DNA of 63,803 nt from Chloroflexota bacterium. Lineage in GTDB: Bacteria > Chloroflexota > Dehalococcoidia > Lucifugimonadales > Australimonadaceae. The DNA lies in NCBI GenBank assembly GCA_028874795.1, contig JAPPHT010000032.1:1-63803 (forward strand). Direction: 5' to 3'. A model generated the notes under the pieces. It was not told the origin of the DNA and did not search any database. It saw nothing but the letters and a program-made list of their open reading frames with translations. Made by a program: the position numbers and the translations under genes. Positions 47,124 to 55,307 of the stretch are shown here, piece by piece (position 1 is the stretch's first letter; the number at the start of each line of letters is the position of its first letter).

Positions 47124-48419
47124 CTACGATGCGGCCGGTGTGCAGAGGCGCTCCCGCTCCGCCGCGTCGAGCTCCTCTCCCTCTTGGACCAGGGTGTCGG
47201 CCATACGCACGCGGTACACAGAACCGTCGCGCGACGCGAGCGGAGCATCCGCGCCGTCCGCAAGGGCGCGCGCCTGCCGGATGAGCCTGCGCCGCATCTT
47301 GATGATGGCGGCGTCGCTGGTGCCGAGGTGCTCCTCGAACCGGGCAACGATGGAGCCCATGCTCTCCTGGACCGCCATGTCCTGCGCCTGGATGCCTGTG
47401 ATGCCCGTGAACGTTCCACTCACCTGCAACTCCCGGTCTATGAGGTAGTCGTTCTCCATGTTTCGGGTCGGCAGGAACGAGCCGGGGATCGCAGGTCCCG
47501 CGAATTCATGCGACGCCTCGATGTCCTCCCCGCTAAGCGGGCGCTCCTCGTTCCACGTCACCACGATAGTCCAGCAGTTGTGGTCGTCTATCGGGCTCCA
47601 CGCGATGCTCGCGCTGTTCATGCCGGGCTGCAAGGAGCCCTGCCTGAACAGGTTGTAGAACGGCATCATCCAGTGGGTGAAGCGCCAGTAGTGCGTGCCC
47701 TCGCCGATGTCCCGCCGCGCTCCAACGCGCAGGCCGTAATCGGTGTCCTCGGGGAGGAACACGGGCGATCGGTCCAGTGCGTGGTACCGCGTGCGCAGGT
47801 CGGTCGCAGCCTGGGCCCGCTCCAGCCATGCGGGCGTCCGGCGGAAGGTGTCCACGGTCGTGTGCAGGAAGTTGGAGTGCGCCGAGTCGATGCCGCCCTC
47901 GAGCGCCTGCACCCAGTTCGTGCGCTCCAGGCGTTTCGTGACGTGCACGTGCGACAAGGGCACGCGGAGCCACGAGAAGTCGGGCATCGCGGGGGTCCGG
48001 TCCGTCGGACCGAGATAGGCCCAGACCACGCCTCCGGCTTCGATCGTGGGATAGGCGGTCTGGCGCACCTTGTGCTTGTAGTTGCTCGTCGCGGGTTCGG
48101 ACGGCATGTCCACGCACTGGCCGTCCACGTCGAACTTCCAGCCATGGTAGACGCAGCGCAGGCCATCCTCCTCGTTCCGGCCGAAGAAGAGGCTCGCGCG
48201 GCGGTGCGGGCACCGCTCTGCCAGCAGCCCCACGCGCCCGGACGTGTCGCGGAACGCGACAAGCGCCTCGCCCATGAGCCTGGTGCGTACCGGCGGGCAG
48301 TCCGGTCTCGGCAGTTCTTCGGAGAGCATGAACGGGACCCAGAAGCGGCGAAGGAAGTCTCCCATCGTCGTTCCGCGCGACGTTGCGGTAAGCAGAGCGT
48401 TGTCTTCGACACTGAGCAT
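47124..48419 (-). CDS. Rieske non-heme iron oxygenase, alpha subunit (copy 2)
   Basis: 431 residues. Rieske motifs 'CPHRRASLFFG' near residue 72 and 'CVYHGWKFDVDG' near 91; mononuclear iron site 'GGIDSAHSNFLH' near 175. Branch of phthalate 4,5-dioxygenase/aromatic demethylase oxygenases. ATG at 48419 with AGGAGG 7 nt upstream; TATCGT further up may be the -10 box. First gene of an operon with the PanB-like and Nudix genes. No ferredoxin reductase nearby. Confidence 0.92.
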   Translation of the reverse strand: MLSVEDNALLTATSRGTTMGDFLRRFWVPFMLSEELPRPDCPPVRTRLMGEALVAFRDTSGRVGLLAERCPHRRASLFFGRNEEDGLRCVYHGWKFDVDGQCVDMPSEPATSNYKHKVRQTAYPTIEAGGVVWAYLGPTDRTPAMPDFSWLRVPLSHVHVTKRLERTNWVQALEGGIDSAHSNFLHTTVDTFRRTPAWLERAQAATDLRTRYHALDRSPVFLPEDTDYGLRVGARRDIGEGTHYWRFTHWMMPFYNLFRQGSLQPGMNSASIAWSPIDDHNCWTIVVTWNEERPLSGEDIEASHEFAGPAIPGSFLPTRNMENDYLIDRELQVSGTFTGITGIQAQDMAVQESMGSIVARFEEHLGTSDAAIIKMRRRLIRQARALADGADAPLASRDGSVYRVRMADTLVQEGEELDAAERERLCTPAAS

Positions 48420-48518
48420 GGTCCGCCTCCTGTCGCTGTTCGCCTGTGCACGGCAACGATAGCACGAACCGGGCCGGTCGGCAGGCCGCGTATGCACGGC
48501 TGGAGACGTTGAAGAGAG

Positions 48519-48596
48519 TGGCGCGCTAGGCGGGACTCGAACCCACGGCCTCATCCTCCGCAGGGATGCGCTCTATCCTGACTGAGCTACTAGCGC
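48519..48596 (-). tRNA. tRNA-Arg(GCG)
   Basis: Complete cloverleaf on the reverse strand: acceptor GCGCTAG/CTAGCGC, D stem GCTC/GAGC, anticodon stem CATCC/GGATG around loop CTGCGGA, T stem GTGGG/CCCGC with TTCGAGT. CCA is encoded. The anticodon GCG is unusual in bacteria, where Arg CGN codons are mostly read by ACG (inosine). Confidence 0.92.
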
Positions 48597-48645
48597 TCTC
48601 TCCAAGCTGCCGCCGGTTGCGGGACCGGAGGCGTCGTATCCGTTG

Positions 48646-48731
48646 TGGTGCCGAGGGCGAGATTTGAACTCGCACGCCCGTAAGGACACTGCGCCCTGAA
48701 CACAGCGCGTCTGCCGTTCCGCCACCTCGGC
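48646..48731 (-). tRNA. tRNA-Leu(CAG)
   Basis: 86 nt with CCA. Acceptor GCCGAGG/CCTCGGC, long variable arm 'TGTCCTTACGGGCGT', anticodon loop TTCAGGG, T stem GCGAG/CTCGC. Class II tRNA, anticodon CAG reading CTG. Confidence 0.94.
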
Positions 48732-48763
48732 ACACCTTGACGCAGTGGGGGCCTCCACAACAG

Positions 48764-48840
48764 TGGTGGGCGATACAGGACTTGAACCTGTGACCTCTTG
48801 CGTGTGAAGCAAGCGCTCTAACCAACTGAGCTAACCGCCC
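48764..48840 (-). tRNA. tRNA-Val(CAC)
   Basis: 77 nt with CCA. Acceptor GGGCGGT/ATCGCCC with one G-T pair, anticodon loop TTCACAC, T stem ACAGG/CCTGT. Anticodon CAC reading GTG. Last of three tRNA genes in a row on the reverse strand. Confidence 0.94.
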
Positions 48841-49137
48841 CACTGCGCGTCCCCTCATTGTCTGTCCGCAACGCCCCTCCTGTAAAGCCTTCAGAGGCGC
48901 TTGCGCTCAGGCTGACGCCTTTTTCCCACCCACCCGCCCGGTACGCTGTGGGGGACACCCCCACACCCCCGGCAGAGGGGAATGCCCTCTGCACTCCCCG
49001 CTCTCAGTCGCAGAGGGGGCAGGTCTCACAATCATCCACCAACGTTCCCGGAGAGACGCTTCGACTCCGCCTCATCCTGTGCATCCCGTCGGGCCCTGTG
49101 TCATACTCCGCGAGCGTCAACCGCCGGAGGCGACGTC
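48841..49137. other. intergenic region
   Basis: About 300 bases without a gene. The tRNA promoter on the reverse strand must lie near 48850-48900. CATACT at 49102-49107 and GGAGG at 49126-49130 lead into the deacetylase gene. Confidence 0.5.
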
Positions 49138-50004
49138 ATGGCGAACCCAAGAGCCGATTTCGTCCCCCTGCCCGACAGGCCCGCGCTGCACCTGCCGCGC
49201 GGCGCGCGTGTCGCCGTCATCCTCGTGATGAACGTCGAGCAGAACGAGTTCGACCAGCCTGTCGGACGCCCGCTCAGCCCCCAGCCGCCCGGACGCGAGC
49301 GCCTGCCGGACGTGCCCAACTTCTCCTGGTTCGAGTACGGCCTCCGCGTTGGCTTCTGGCGGGTGCTCGACGCCACGCGCAGGCTCAACGTGCCAATGAC
49401 GATGGCCCTCAACGGCTCCGTCTGCGACTTCTATCCGCAGGTCGCCCAGGCCGCTCTGGACGCCGGGTGGGACGTCCTGGGCCACGGCTACCACCAGCGC
49501 CCGCTCGCCACGGTGGACGACGAGGCCGCCGAGATCCGCCTCGCCCTCGACACCATCGAGGAGTTCACGGGCACGCGGCCCCTGGGCTGGCTCGGGCCCG
49601 GACTCGGCGAGAGCGCCGAGACTCCGGAACTGCTCGTCGAGGAGGGCGTCGAGTTCGTCCTCGACTGGGTCAACGACGACCAGCCCTACGAGCTGAAGGT
49701 AAACAAGGGCAGGCTCTTCTCCGTTCCCTACTCCAACGAGTTGAACGACATCGGCGTCTACATCCGGCTCGGCCATCCGGGGCCGTCGATGCTGGAGCGC
49801 GTCCACGACCACCTCACGACGCTCTTGAACGACGAGCCGGAGACCGCGCGCGTGATGTCGGTGGGTCTGCACCCGTTCATCGTGGGCCAGCCGCACCGCT
49901 TTCCCTACTTCGTCAAGATGCTGGAACTCATCATGAACACCCCCGGCGCGATACCGATGACAGCCACCGAGCTCTACCACTGGTACCGCGAACAGACGGG
50001 CTGA
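49138..50004 (+). CDS. polysaccharide deacetylase-family hydrolase (PuuE type)
   Basis: 288 residues. NodB-like fold: 'ARVAVILVMNVEQNEFDQP' at the start where the first metal Asp lies in related enzymes, 'TMALNGSVCDFYPQV', 'GWDVLGHGYHQRPL' with the His pair near 120, and 'GWLGPGLGESAETPELLVEE'. This branch includes the allantoinase-like PuuE and other N-deacylases. The first Asp is replaced by an Asn/Glu context, so metal binding may differ. ATG with GGAGG 7 nt upstream. No signal peptide. Confidence 0.82.
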   Translation: MANPRADFVPLPDRPALHLPRGARVAVILVMNVEQNEFDQPVGRPLSPQPPGRERLPDVPNFSWFEYGLRVGFWRVLDATRRLNVPMTMALNGSVCDFYPQVAQAALDAGWDVLGHGYHQRPLATVDDEAAEIRLALDTIEEFTGTRPLGWLGPGLGESAETPELLVEEGVEFVLDWVNDDQPYELKVNKGRLFSVPYSNELNDIGVYIRLGHPGPSMLERVHDHLTTLLNDEPETARVMSVGLHPFIVGQPHRFPYFVKMLELIMNTPGAIPMTATELYHWYREQTG

Positions 50005-50466
50005 GGCCGTCGTTCCCGCGGAGGCCCGCGCTTCAGCGCGCAACCTCGCAGCCCACATCCGTCTTTCCCGCGAAAGCGAGAATCCAGCGCGCCCGGCAGG
50101 GCACACAAGGCGGCAGGGGGGGCAGCCTGCCCCGCCAAACGCCGCGAAGGCGTACCTTCAAGCTACCCGTGGCCGCCGCTGCCACCCGCATGCCACTCCT
50201 CCGCACCCGGAGCGCAGGCGTCGATGGCACTGCTACATCGCGAAAAGTGAGCCATTGTGAGCCATTCCACTCCTGCGACCTGCCCCAAGCCAAGGGCAGG
50301 CCAACCAGCAGCGTCACTCACCACCACGAACCAGCGTATGCGCTCACGGGGCGAACGCGGAAGGGCCGCGTGTCGCAGGTTGAGGAATCCGACAGGACGT
50401 CATGCCGAGCGAAGATCGGGGACCAGAGTGCTTGCCAGCGCACTCCGGTAACCCTGAGAGCATCGA
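50005..50466. other. repeat-containing intergenic region
   Basis: Contains 'CCCGCGCTTCAGCGCGC' near 50026, an element B variant near 50062 ('TTTCCCGCGAAAGCGAGAATCC') and a G-run 'GGCAGGGGGGGCAG' near 50113. No gene seen. It probably includes the space once filled by the PIN toxin gene whose last codons remain at 50467. Confidence 0.5.
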
Positions 50467-50544
50467 TCAGAGGGGGTTGCGCCAGCGAAGGCCCGGAAAG
50501 CGGCCGAAGTCCGCGTCGTTGGAGTGGACTTCTGCCAGGGACGT
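50467..50544 (-). pseudogene. last 26 codons of a PIN (VapC) toxin gene
   Basis: Directly after the antitoxin stop, in the same frame, the sequence reads 'EVHSNDADFGRFPGLRWRNP' plus Leu and TGA, a standard VapC C-terminal end with the last conserved Asp. Everything before it is gone, so a deletion has removed the toxin body and left the antitoxin. Confidence 0.85.
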
Positions 50545-50802
50545 TCACCCGGCGTCCCGCCCGGTGAAAGCCCGCGTCTCCAACTCGTCGTTGAGCTGAT
50601 TGAGTTTGAGGAGATCGACTCCCGGCCGGAAGCCGCCGGAGAGCGGCGTGACCCGAAACAGCGGTCGGTCCTCCTGGACCCCGGGCGACATTCCCCGGCG
50701 CAGCGCGTCGTTCACAACCCGCTTGAACGGCATATTCAGCAGCCGCGCCTGCTCCCTAAGGGAGTCCGCGACATCGTCGTCCAACGTAAGCGTGGTTCTC
50801 AT
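50545..50802 (-). CDS. ribbon-helix-helix antitoxin, now without toxin
   Basis: 85 residues. 'MRTTLTLDDDVADSLREQAR' then 'PFKRVVNDALRRG' form a typical VapB-type ribbon-helix-helix; the tail 'VDLLKLNQLNDELE' would have contacted the toxin. ATG at 50802 is 6 nt after TACAAT, so it may be leaderless. Its toxin is reduced to a fragment immediately downstream. It may survive as a regulator or to neutralise a related toxin. Confidence 0.88.
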   Translation of the reverse strand: MRTTLTLDDDVADSLREQARLLNMPFKRVVNDALRRGMSPGVQEDRPLFRVTPLSGGFRPGVDLLKLNQLNDELETRAFTGRDAG

Positions 50803-50808
50803 GGAGAC

Positions 50809-50814
50809 ATTGTA
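50809..50814 (-). promoter_or_regulatory. -10 box of the lone antitoxin gene, probably leaderless
   Basis: TACAAT on the reverse strand, 6 nt before the ATG at 50802. Confidence 0.5.
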
Positions 50815-51096
50815 ATGCCAGGTGATGCTGTCAAGATGCCGGTCCCTCATTCACCCGGCGCGATACCCATGAGTGCGCCCCGGTAGTGAGGCGCCCTGCA
50901 GCACTGCGCAATGCGCTGTGATATCAATAACAGTACCCGAATTGAGACTGCGGTCACCTACACGACCGCCGCCTTCTCTGTATGCTGTCGCCCAGCGCAG
51001 GCAGAGGTCGCCCGCGTTCGTCACTTGCTCGCCGGACTCTCTTGCATTCTTGGGTGCTCTTCTCTCACAGCAGGATAGCCAAGGAGGTGACCCCGG

Positions 51097-51684
51097 ATGG
51101 CTGGGAGATGGTACCTGGCTGTTTTCCTGGTGCCGGCCGCAATCATAGTCGCCATCGTCGGCATCTTCGTCTTGCTGACATTCAGATCGGAAGAAGCAGC
51201 CCAACCCCAAGTGGGTTTGACGGCAGAGGCTGCACTGGAGTCCCCGTCCGGTGGCTCCATGGGGACCGTTACATTCCGGCAGGCAAGCTCCGGAGTCCTG
51301 ATCATGGCCGACGTGAAGGGACTGGCTCCGGGCGGCCATGCCTTCATCATCCACGAGACCGGCTCGTGTTCGCCTGACTTCGGCGCCGCCGGTGACCACT
51401 TCAACCCCACTGATGCGGAACATGGTCTGGTCCATCCGGCCTGGAGGGGAGGCGGATCGGAGGGAGGGCACAGCGGTGACCTGCCCAACATCTACGCCGC
51501 CTCTGACGGTTCTGCGCGCGCAGACTTCTTCGCCGTCGGCATCACACTGGACACGGGGCTGCGTCATTCCGTATTCGATGATGACGGCTCCGCCATCATC
51601 GTCCACGAGAACCCGGACCCTTATGGGGAAGGGGAGCCGGACACCGGCGAACGCCTGGCCTGCGGGGTGATCGAGCCGCTCTAG
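51097..51684 (+). CDS. Cu/Zn superoxide dismutase-like membrane-anchored protein, one Cu ligand missing
   Basis: 195 residues. One N-terminal membrane segment ('FLVPAAIIVAIVGIFVLL'), then a SodC domain. The copper/zinc motif reads 'GGHAFIIHETGSC' where SodC has 'GFHIHE', so the first copper His is Ile. Others are present: 'GDHFNP', 'AEHGLVHP', 'GGHSGDLPN', 'AIIVHENPD' and 'GERLACGVI' with the active-site Arg. AAGGAGG precedes the ATG. It should still fold and bind zinc; dismutase activity is doubtful. Confidence 0.85.
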   Translation: MAGRWYLAVFLVPAAIIVAIVGIFVLLTFRSEEAAQPQVGLTAEAALESPSGGSMGTVTFRQASSGVLIMADVKGLAPGGHAFIIHETGSCSPDFGAAGDHFNPTDAEHGLVHPAWRGGGSEGGHSGDLPNIYAASDGSARADFFAVGITLDTGLRHSVFDDDGSAIIVHENPDPYGEGEPDTGERLACGVIEPL

Positions 51685-51838
51685 GACTGTTACACCTGCG
51701 GATTGAGTGAGGACGGCTGTGGGGCAGTCGTGGCGTTGCGGCGGGTTCGACAAGCTCACCACAAACGAGAGCGGCCGTGCCTCGCCGCTCCCCGGACTCC
51801 AGCCTCCGCTGGAGTGACGGGACCCCTCACCGTACGTG

Positions 51839-51844
51839 TAACCT
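51839..51844 (+). promoter_or_regulatory. possible -10 box of the MFS gene at 51851
   Basis: TAACCT, 6 nt before GTG 51851, without a ribosome site. Weaker hexamer than the others. Confidence 0.35.
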
Positions 51845-51850
51845 CTCAGC

Positions 51851-53134
51851 GTGACGACCCAGCCGCCATCCAGCCAGTCTCCCGCGTCAGTATCCGATGC
51901 GGGCGGTTCCCCGAGTTCCCTCGCCCGGATCCTCTTCCAGCTCCACCTGCCGGCCATCGCGCTCGGTTTCGGAATGGGGGCGACGGTCCCGGTCGTGCCG
52001 GAGTTCGCCAAGTCGTTCGGCGTGGGGCCGGAGCAGGCGTCGCTTGTCTTCGTGGCCCAGATGCTCGGCGGGCTCATCGCCAGCATCCCCATCGGCTACC
52101 TGCTGGACAAGATCGGGCGCAGGCGCATCCTCATCCTGGGGCCGGCGCTCACCGCCCTTGCCGCCTTTCTCACCGCCACGGCCGGCTCCTTCGAGGCGTT
52201 GCTCCTCTACCGCTTCATCGGGGGGTGGGGCACGCAGATGTGGACCCTCAGCCGGCTCACGATGATCGCCGACACCAGCGCCTCGGGCTCCCGGGGCCGC
52301 ATGATCACGAGTCTCCTTGGCGTGCAGCACGTCGGTACGCTGGCAGGACCGCTGGCAGGCGGGCTGCTGGCCGTTGCGTACGGGCTGGAGGTCGCCTTCG
52401 TCCTTCAAGGCGTGTTCGCGCTGGTGGCCATGACCCCCGGCTTCTTCGCCAGGGAGACGATGCCCCAGGGCGAACGCACCGGAAGGCGGAGCGCGGCGGC
52501 TCCGGCAGAGAGCTTCTCGTGGAGGGCGCTCCTCGCTCACCCGATACCGGTGATGTTCCTCGCGCAGTGGCTCGGAATGACGGCGCGCGGCGGCATCGTG
52601 GCCGGCAGCACCGTGTTCGTCTACGCCGCCTACGCCTACGAGGAAGCCGACCCCGCGACGCTCGGCGTGCTGAGCAGCTTGATGGCGGGCGCGGGGATAC
52701 CGCTCACCATCGCCGCCGGGTACCTGATGGACCGCTTCGGGCGCAAGATATCTATCGTGCCCGGTCTCTTCATGCTGGGCGCGGCGATGGCCTTCCTGGG
52801 TGTCACGTCGTTCGTCGGGCTGGGGTTCGGCTACTTCATCGGCGGGTTCGTCGTCCTCCAGACGATGAACAGCCTGCTCACCGGCTCGTGGCAGGTCGTC
52901 GGCTCCGACCTCGCGCCTCCCGGCGGCAGGGGACGGTTCTTCGCGGTGGGACGCACCGTCACGCAGGCAGGGTTCGCGAGCAATCCCGCGATCTTCTCGG
53001 TCTGCACGGCGCTCTCCGGCTTCACCCTGGCGCTGGGGGTCGTCGGCGCCGCCGGCATGCTCTCCTCGCTCATACTCGCCCTGTTCGTTCCGGAGACGCA
53101 TCGCAGGTCGTCTTCCAGCGGAGGGCGGGAGTAG
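51851..53134 (+). CDS. MFS transporter
   Basis: 427 residues, about 12 membrane segments. Motif A 'IGYLLDKIGRR' in the first half and 'AGYLMDRFGRK' in the second. First 25 residues are Ser/Pro-rich and cytoplasmic. GTG start at 51851 just after a TAACCT hexamer. Substrate unknown. The gene stands alone; upstream is a short stretch with repeat words ('GGTTCGACAAGCTCA' near 51745). Confidence 0.88.
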   Translation: MTTQPPSSQSPASVSDAGGSPSSLARILFQLHLPAIALGFGMGATVPVVPEFAKSFGVGPEQASLVFVAQMLGGLIASIPIGYLLDKIGRRRILILGPALTALAAFLTATAGSFEALLLYRFIGGWGTQMWTLSRLTMIADTSASGSRGRMITSLLGVQHVGTLAGPLAGGLLAVAYGLEVAFVLQGVFALVAMTPGFFARETMPQGERTGRRSAAAPAESFSWRALLAHPIPVMFLAQWLGMTARGGIVAGSTVFVYAAYAYEEADPATLGVLSSLMAGAGIPLTIAAGYLMDRFGRKISIVPGLFMLGAAMAFLGVTSFVGLGFGYFIGGFVVLQTMNSLLTGSWQVVGSDLAPPGGRGRFFAVGRTVTQAGFASNPAIFSVCTALSGFTLALGVVGAAGMLSSLILALFVPETHRRSSSSGGRE

Positions 53135-53179
53135 GCGCTCCATGCGACGCGCTCAACGAACGCCGCGGATATAGACATT

Positions 53180-53206
53180 GATGTAGCACTGACTATATGC
53201 TACATC
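53180..53206. promoter_or_regulatory. operator-like inverted repeat
   Basis: Perfect 9-bp arms GATGTAGCA (53180-53188) and TGCTACATC (53198-53206), 9 bp apart, about 33 bp before the small membrane protein gene. TATATG falls in the spacer and could be part of a -10 box. AT content is higher than around it. Confidence 0.55.
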
Positions 53207-53238
53207 GTAGTGGCTGGTAGTCAGTCAGGAGGAGCAGC

Positions 53239-53439
53239 ATGACCAGCGCTGAACATCCCATCACGCGCTCCGAACTCCGCGAAGAGTTGAATCAGACGTT
53301 GAAGCACTATGCGACGAAGGCTGACCTTGCCGACCTCAAGGCCGAGTTGATCAAGTGGATGGCCGGCTGGACGCTGGGCGGCATGGTCGCTGTTGCAAGC
53401 CTAGTGACAGTTATCCTCAACTTCTACGGCAGAGGATAG
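53239..53439 (+). CDS. small coiled-coil membrane protein
   Basis: 66 residues. Helical N-terminus 'RSELREELNQTLKHYATKAD' and 'LADLKAELIKWMAG', then one membrane segment 'LGGMVAVASLVTVILNFY'. This layout is common for small proteins of the DUF1640-like/CCDC90 type that are often found near mobile genes. GGAGGAG precedes the ATG. A strong inverted repeat upstream suggests it is regulated. Confidence 0.72.
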   Translation: MTSAEHPITRSELREELNQTLKHYATKADLADLKAELIKWMAGWTLGGMVAVASLVTVILNFYGRG

Positions 53440-53453
53440 GGACCCTGGTCGGG

Positions 53454-54056
53454 ATGCGCGACCGGCTCCACGAACGGTGGCGCGACAAGACGCGCGACAA
53501 CATCGCGAAGGCCCTCAACTCGCCCGGCCTGCGCGCCGAGATGGCCGAACGCGGCAGGCCCGAGGAGGAGGTCTGCAAACGGACGTTCACCCGTTCGATC
53601 GGAGTCATCGACATCGCGAAGGGGCCGTTCCGGTGGGTCAACGTCGTCAAGCAGGACGGTAACCAGTACAGCCCGGTGCGGTGGTGGACCGTCTTCTGCC
53701 TGCCCGACGAGGAGCGCGACGACAGACCGGAAGACCTGCGCTACGTCGACAACAGGCAGGCGGTCGACATCAAGACGAGCCGGGAGAAGAGCTTCCCCCT
53801 GTTCGGCAGGGTGACCGCCGTCACGTGGCACGGCGACGACCGCGGCACGGGGCTGTTCGACGTCCTCGCCGGCGACCCGGCAGTTGCCAGACTCGCGAAG
53901 AAGGTAGGCTGCCTGGAGATCGCGGAGTACGACAACGAGTTTCAGGGCTGGACTGTGCAGGTGGATACCGGCCTCCGCCCGAAGCGGCAGGACTGGGAAG
54001 CCCTGCTCCGGATCGCGGGTTACCTGCTCCCGTCGACCGATGAAGACGGGGCGTAA
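53454..54056 (+). CDS. protein of unknown function
   Basis: 200 residues. Not recognised. 'RTFTRSIGVIDIAKGPFRWV', 'WWTVFCLPDEERDDRPEDLR' and 'VTWHGDDRGTGLFDVLAGDP' suggest a mixed alpha/beta soluble protein without signal peptide. ATG at 53454 has no good ribosome site; it starts 14 nt after the small membrane protein, so it may depend on it. Codon use fits the chromosome. Confidence 0.62.
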   Translation: MRDRLHERWRDKTRDNIAKALNSPGLRAEMAERGRPEEEVCKRTFTRSIGVIDIAKGPFRWVNVVKQDGNQYSPVRWWTVFCLPDEERDDRPEDLRYVDNRQAVDIKTSREKSFPLFGRVTAVTWHGDDRGTGLFDVLAGDPAVARLAKKVGCLEIAEYDNEFQGWTVQVDTGLRPKRQDWEALLRIAGYLLPSTDEDGA

Positions 54057-54090
54057 ACTGGTACGCTTGAACGCCACACGGGGACGGGGG

Positions 54091-54096
54091 TACAGT
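54091..54096 (+). promoter_or_regulatory. possible -10 box of the third Rieske gene
   Basis: TACAGT, 38 nt before the ATG; AAGAGGTG follows as a ribosome site. Confidence 0.35.
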
Positions 54097-54134
54097 ACTC
54101 CCACGCAAACAGCACGCACGCAAGAGGTGCAACG

Positions 54135-55307
54135 ATGCTCACTCAGCAAGAGAACGACCTGCTCACGAGAGTCGGCCCGGGCACGCCCGCCGGCGAGCTG
54201 CTCCGCCGCTACTGGCACCCCATCGCCATAGCATCCGAGCTCACTGACGAGCGCCCCACCAAGGCGGTCCGCGTCCTCGGGGAGGACCTCGTCCTCTTCA
54301 AGGACAAGTCCGGGCGCATCGGCTTGCTCGCCGACCACTGCGCGCATCGCAGCGCATCGCTCCTGTACGGGCGCGTCGAAGAGCGCGGCATCTCCTGCGC
54401 CTACCACGGCTGGCTTTACGACTGCGACGGCAACATCCTGGAGACGCCGCCGGAGAAGAACGAGGCGATCATGCGCTCCGTGAAGCAGCCCGCCTACAAG
54501 GTGCACGAGCACATCGGCCTTATCTTCGCCTACATGGGGCCGGACCCGGCGCCGCCGATGGCGCCCTACGACACGATGTACCGCAAGGACGGCAAGCGCG
54601 TGGTGCGCATCCATCCGCCGCTCAACTGCAACTGGTTCCAGGCGATGGAGAACTCCATGGACCCGGCGCACCTGCAGGTGCTGCACCAGGAGTTCACCGG
54701 CGGCGGACGCCAGCCCGTCAACACGACGCGCGGCTTCACCGACGACGTTGAGCACTTCGAGTTCTACGTGACCGACTACGGCGGCCTGATGAAGAAGCGC
54801 ACCTACAAGAACGGCATGGTGGACGAGCACCCCGTCCTCTTCCCGAACATCCTGCGCCAGGGCGCCAGCACCCAGTTCCGCACGCCCATAGACGATACCC
54901 ACACCTGGCACCTGCGCATGTTCTTCTACCCAACCGAGGACGGCAGCGAGCCTCCCGACGCGTTCGAACCGGAGTTCAAGTTCGACCCGCCCATCAAGGA
55001 GGACCCGGAGAAGGATCACCCCTTCACGCGGTTCATCCTGCGCGACGTGAACGCTCAAGACCAGATGGCGTGGGAGACCCAGGGGCCCATCACCGACCGC
55101 ACCGTCGAGCACCTGTCGTATTCGGACCGGGGTGTCGTGCTCCTGCGCCGCGTGACCAAGGAGCAGATCGAGCGGGTGCAGCGCGGCGAGGACCCCATCG
55201 GCGTCTTCCGCGACCCGGACCACCCGATCATCGACACCAACGTCGATGAGGGCGTTGCCCAGATCGGGGCCAACCGCTCGGCGGACGCGCAGGTGGCCGC
55301 GCGCTAG
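54135..55307 (+). CDS. Rieske non-heme iron oxygenase, alpha subunit (copy 3)
   Basis: 390 residues. Rieske motifs 'HCAHRSASLLYG' near residue 68 and 'CAYHGWLYDCDG' near 88; iron site 'ENSMDPAHLQVLH' near 171-183. Its opening 'MLTQQENDLLTRVGPGTPAG' is almost the same as in copy 1 (30346), so these two are recent relatives, but its C-terminus differs and lacks the 'YYGHQSYNPAIDE' end. Convergent with chrA, stops overlapping. No reductase nearby. Confidence 0.93.
   Translation: MLTQQENDLLTRVGPGTPAGELLRRYWHPIAIASELTDERPTKAVRVLGEDLVLFKDKSGRIGLLADHCAHRSASLLYGRVEERGISCAYHGWLYDCDGNILETPPEKNEAIMRSVKQPAYKVHEHIGLIFAYMGPDPAPPMAPYDTMYRKDGKRVVRIHPPLNCNWFQAMENSMDPAHLQVLHQEFTGGGRQPVNTTRGFTDDVEHFEFYVTDYGGLMKKRTYKNGMVDEHPVLFPNILRQGASTQFRTPIDDTHTWHLRMFFYPTEDGSEPPDAFEPEFKFDPPIKEDPEKDHPFTRFILRDVNAQDQMAWETQGPITDRTVEHLSYSDRGVVLLRRVTKEQIERVQRGEDPIGVFRDPDHPIIDTNVDEGVAQIGANRSADAQVAAR

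Noticed and set aside
48858-50567. A 569-codon frame over the deacetylase gene
   Set aside because: Arg/Pro-rich shadow; the real gene in another frame has family motifs and a ribosome site.
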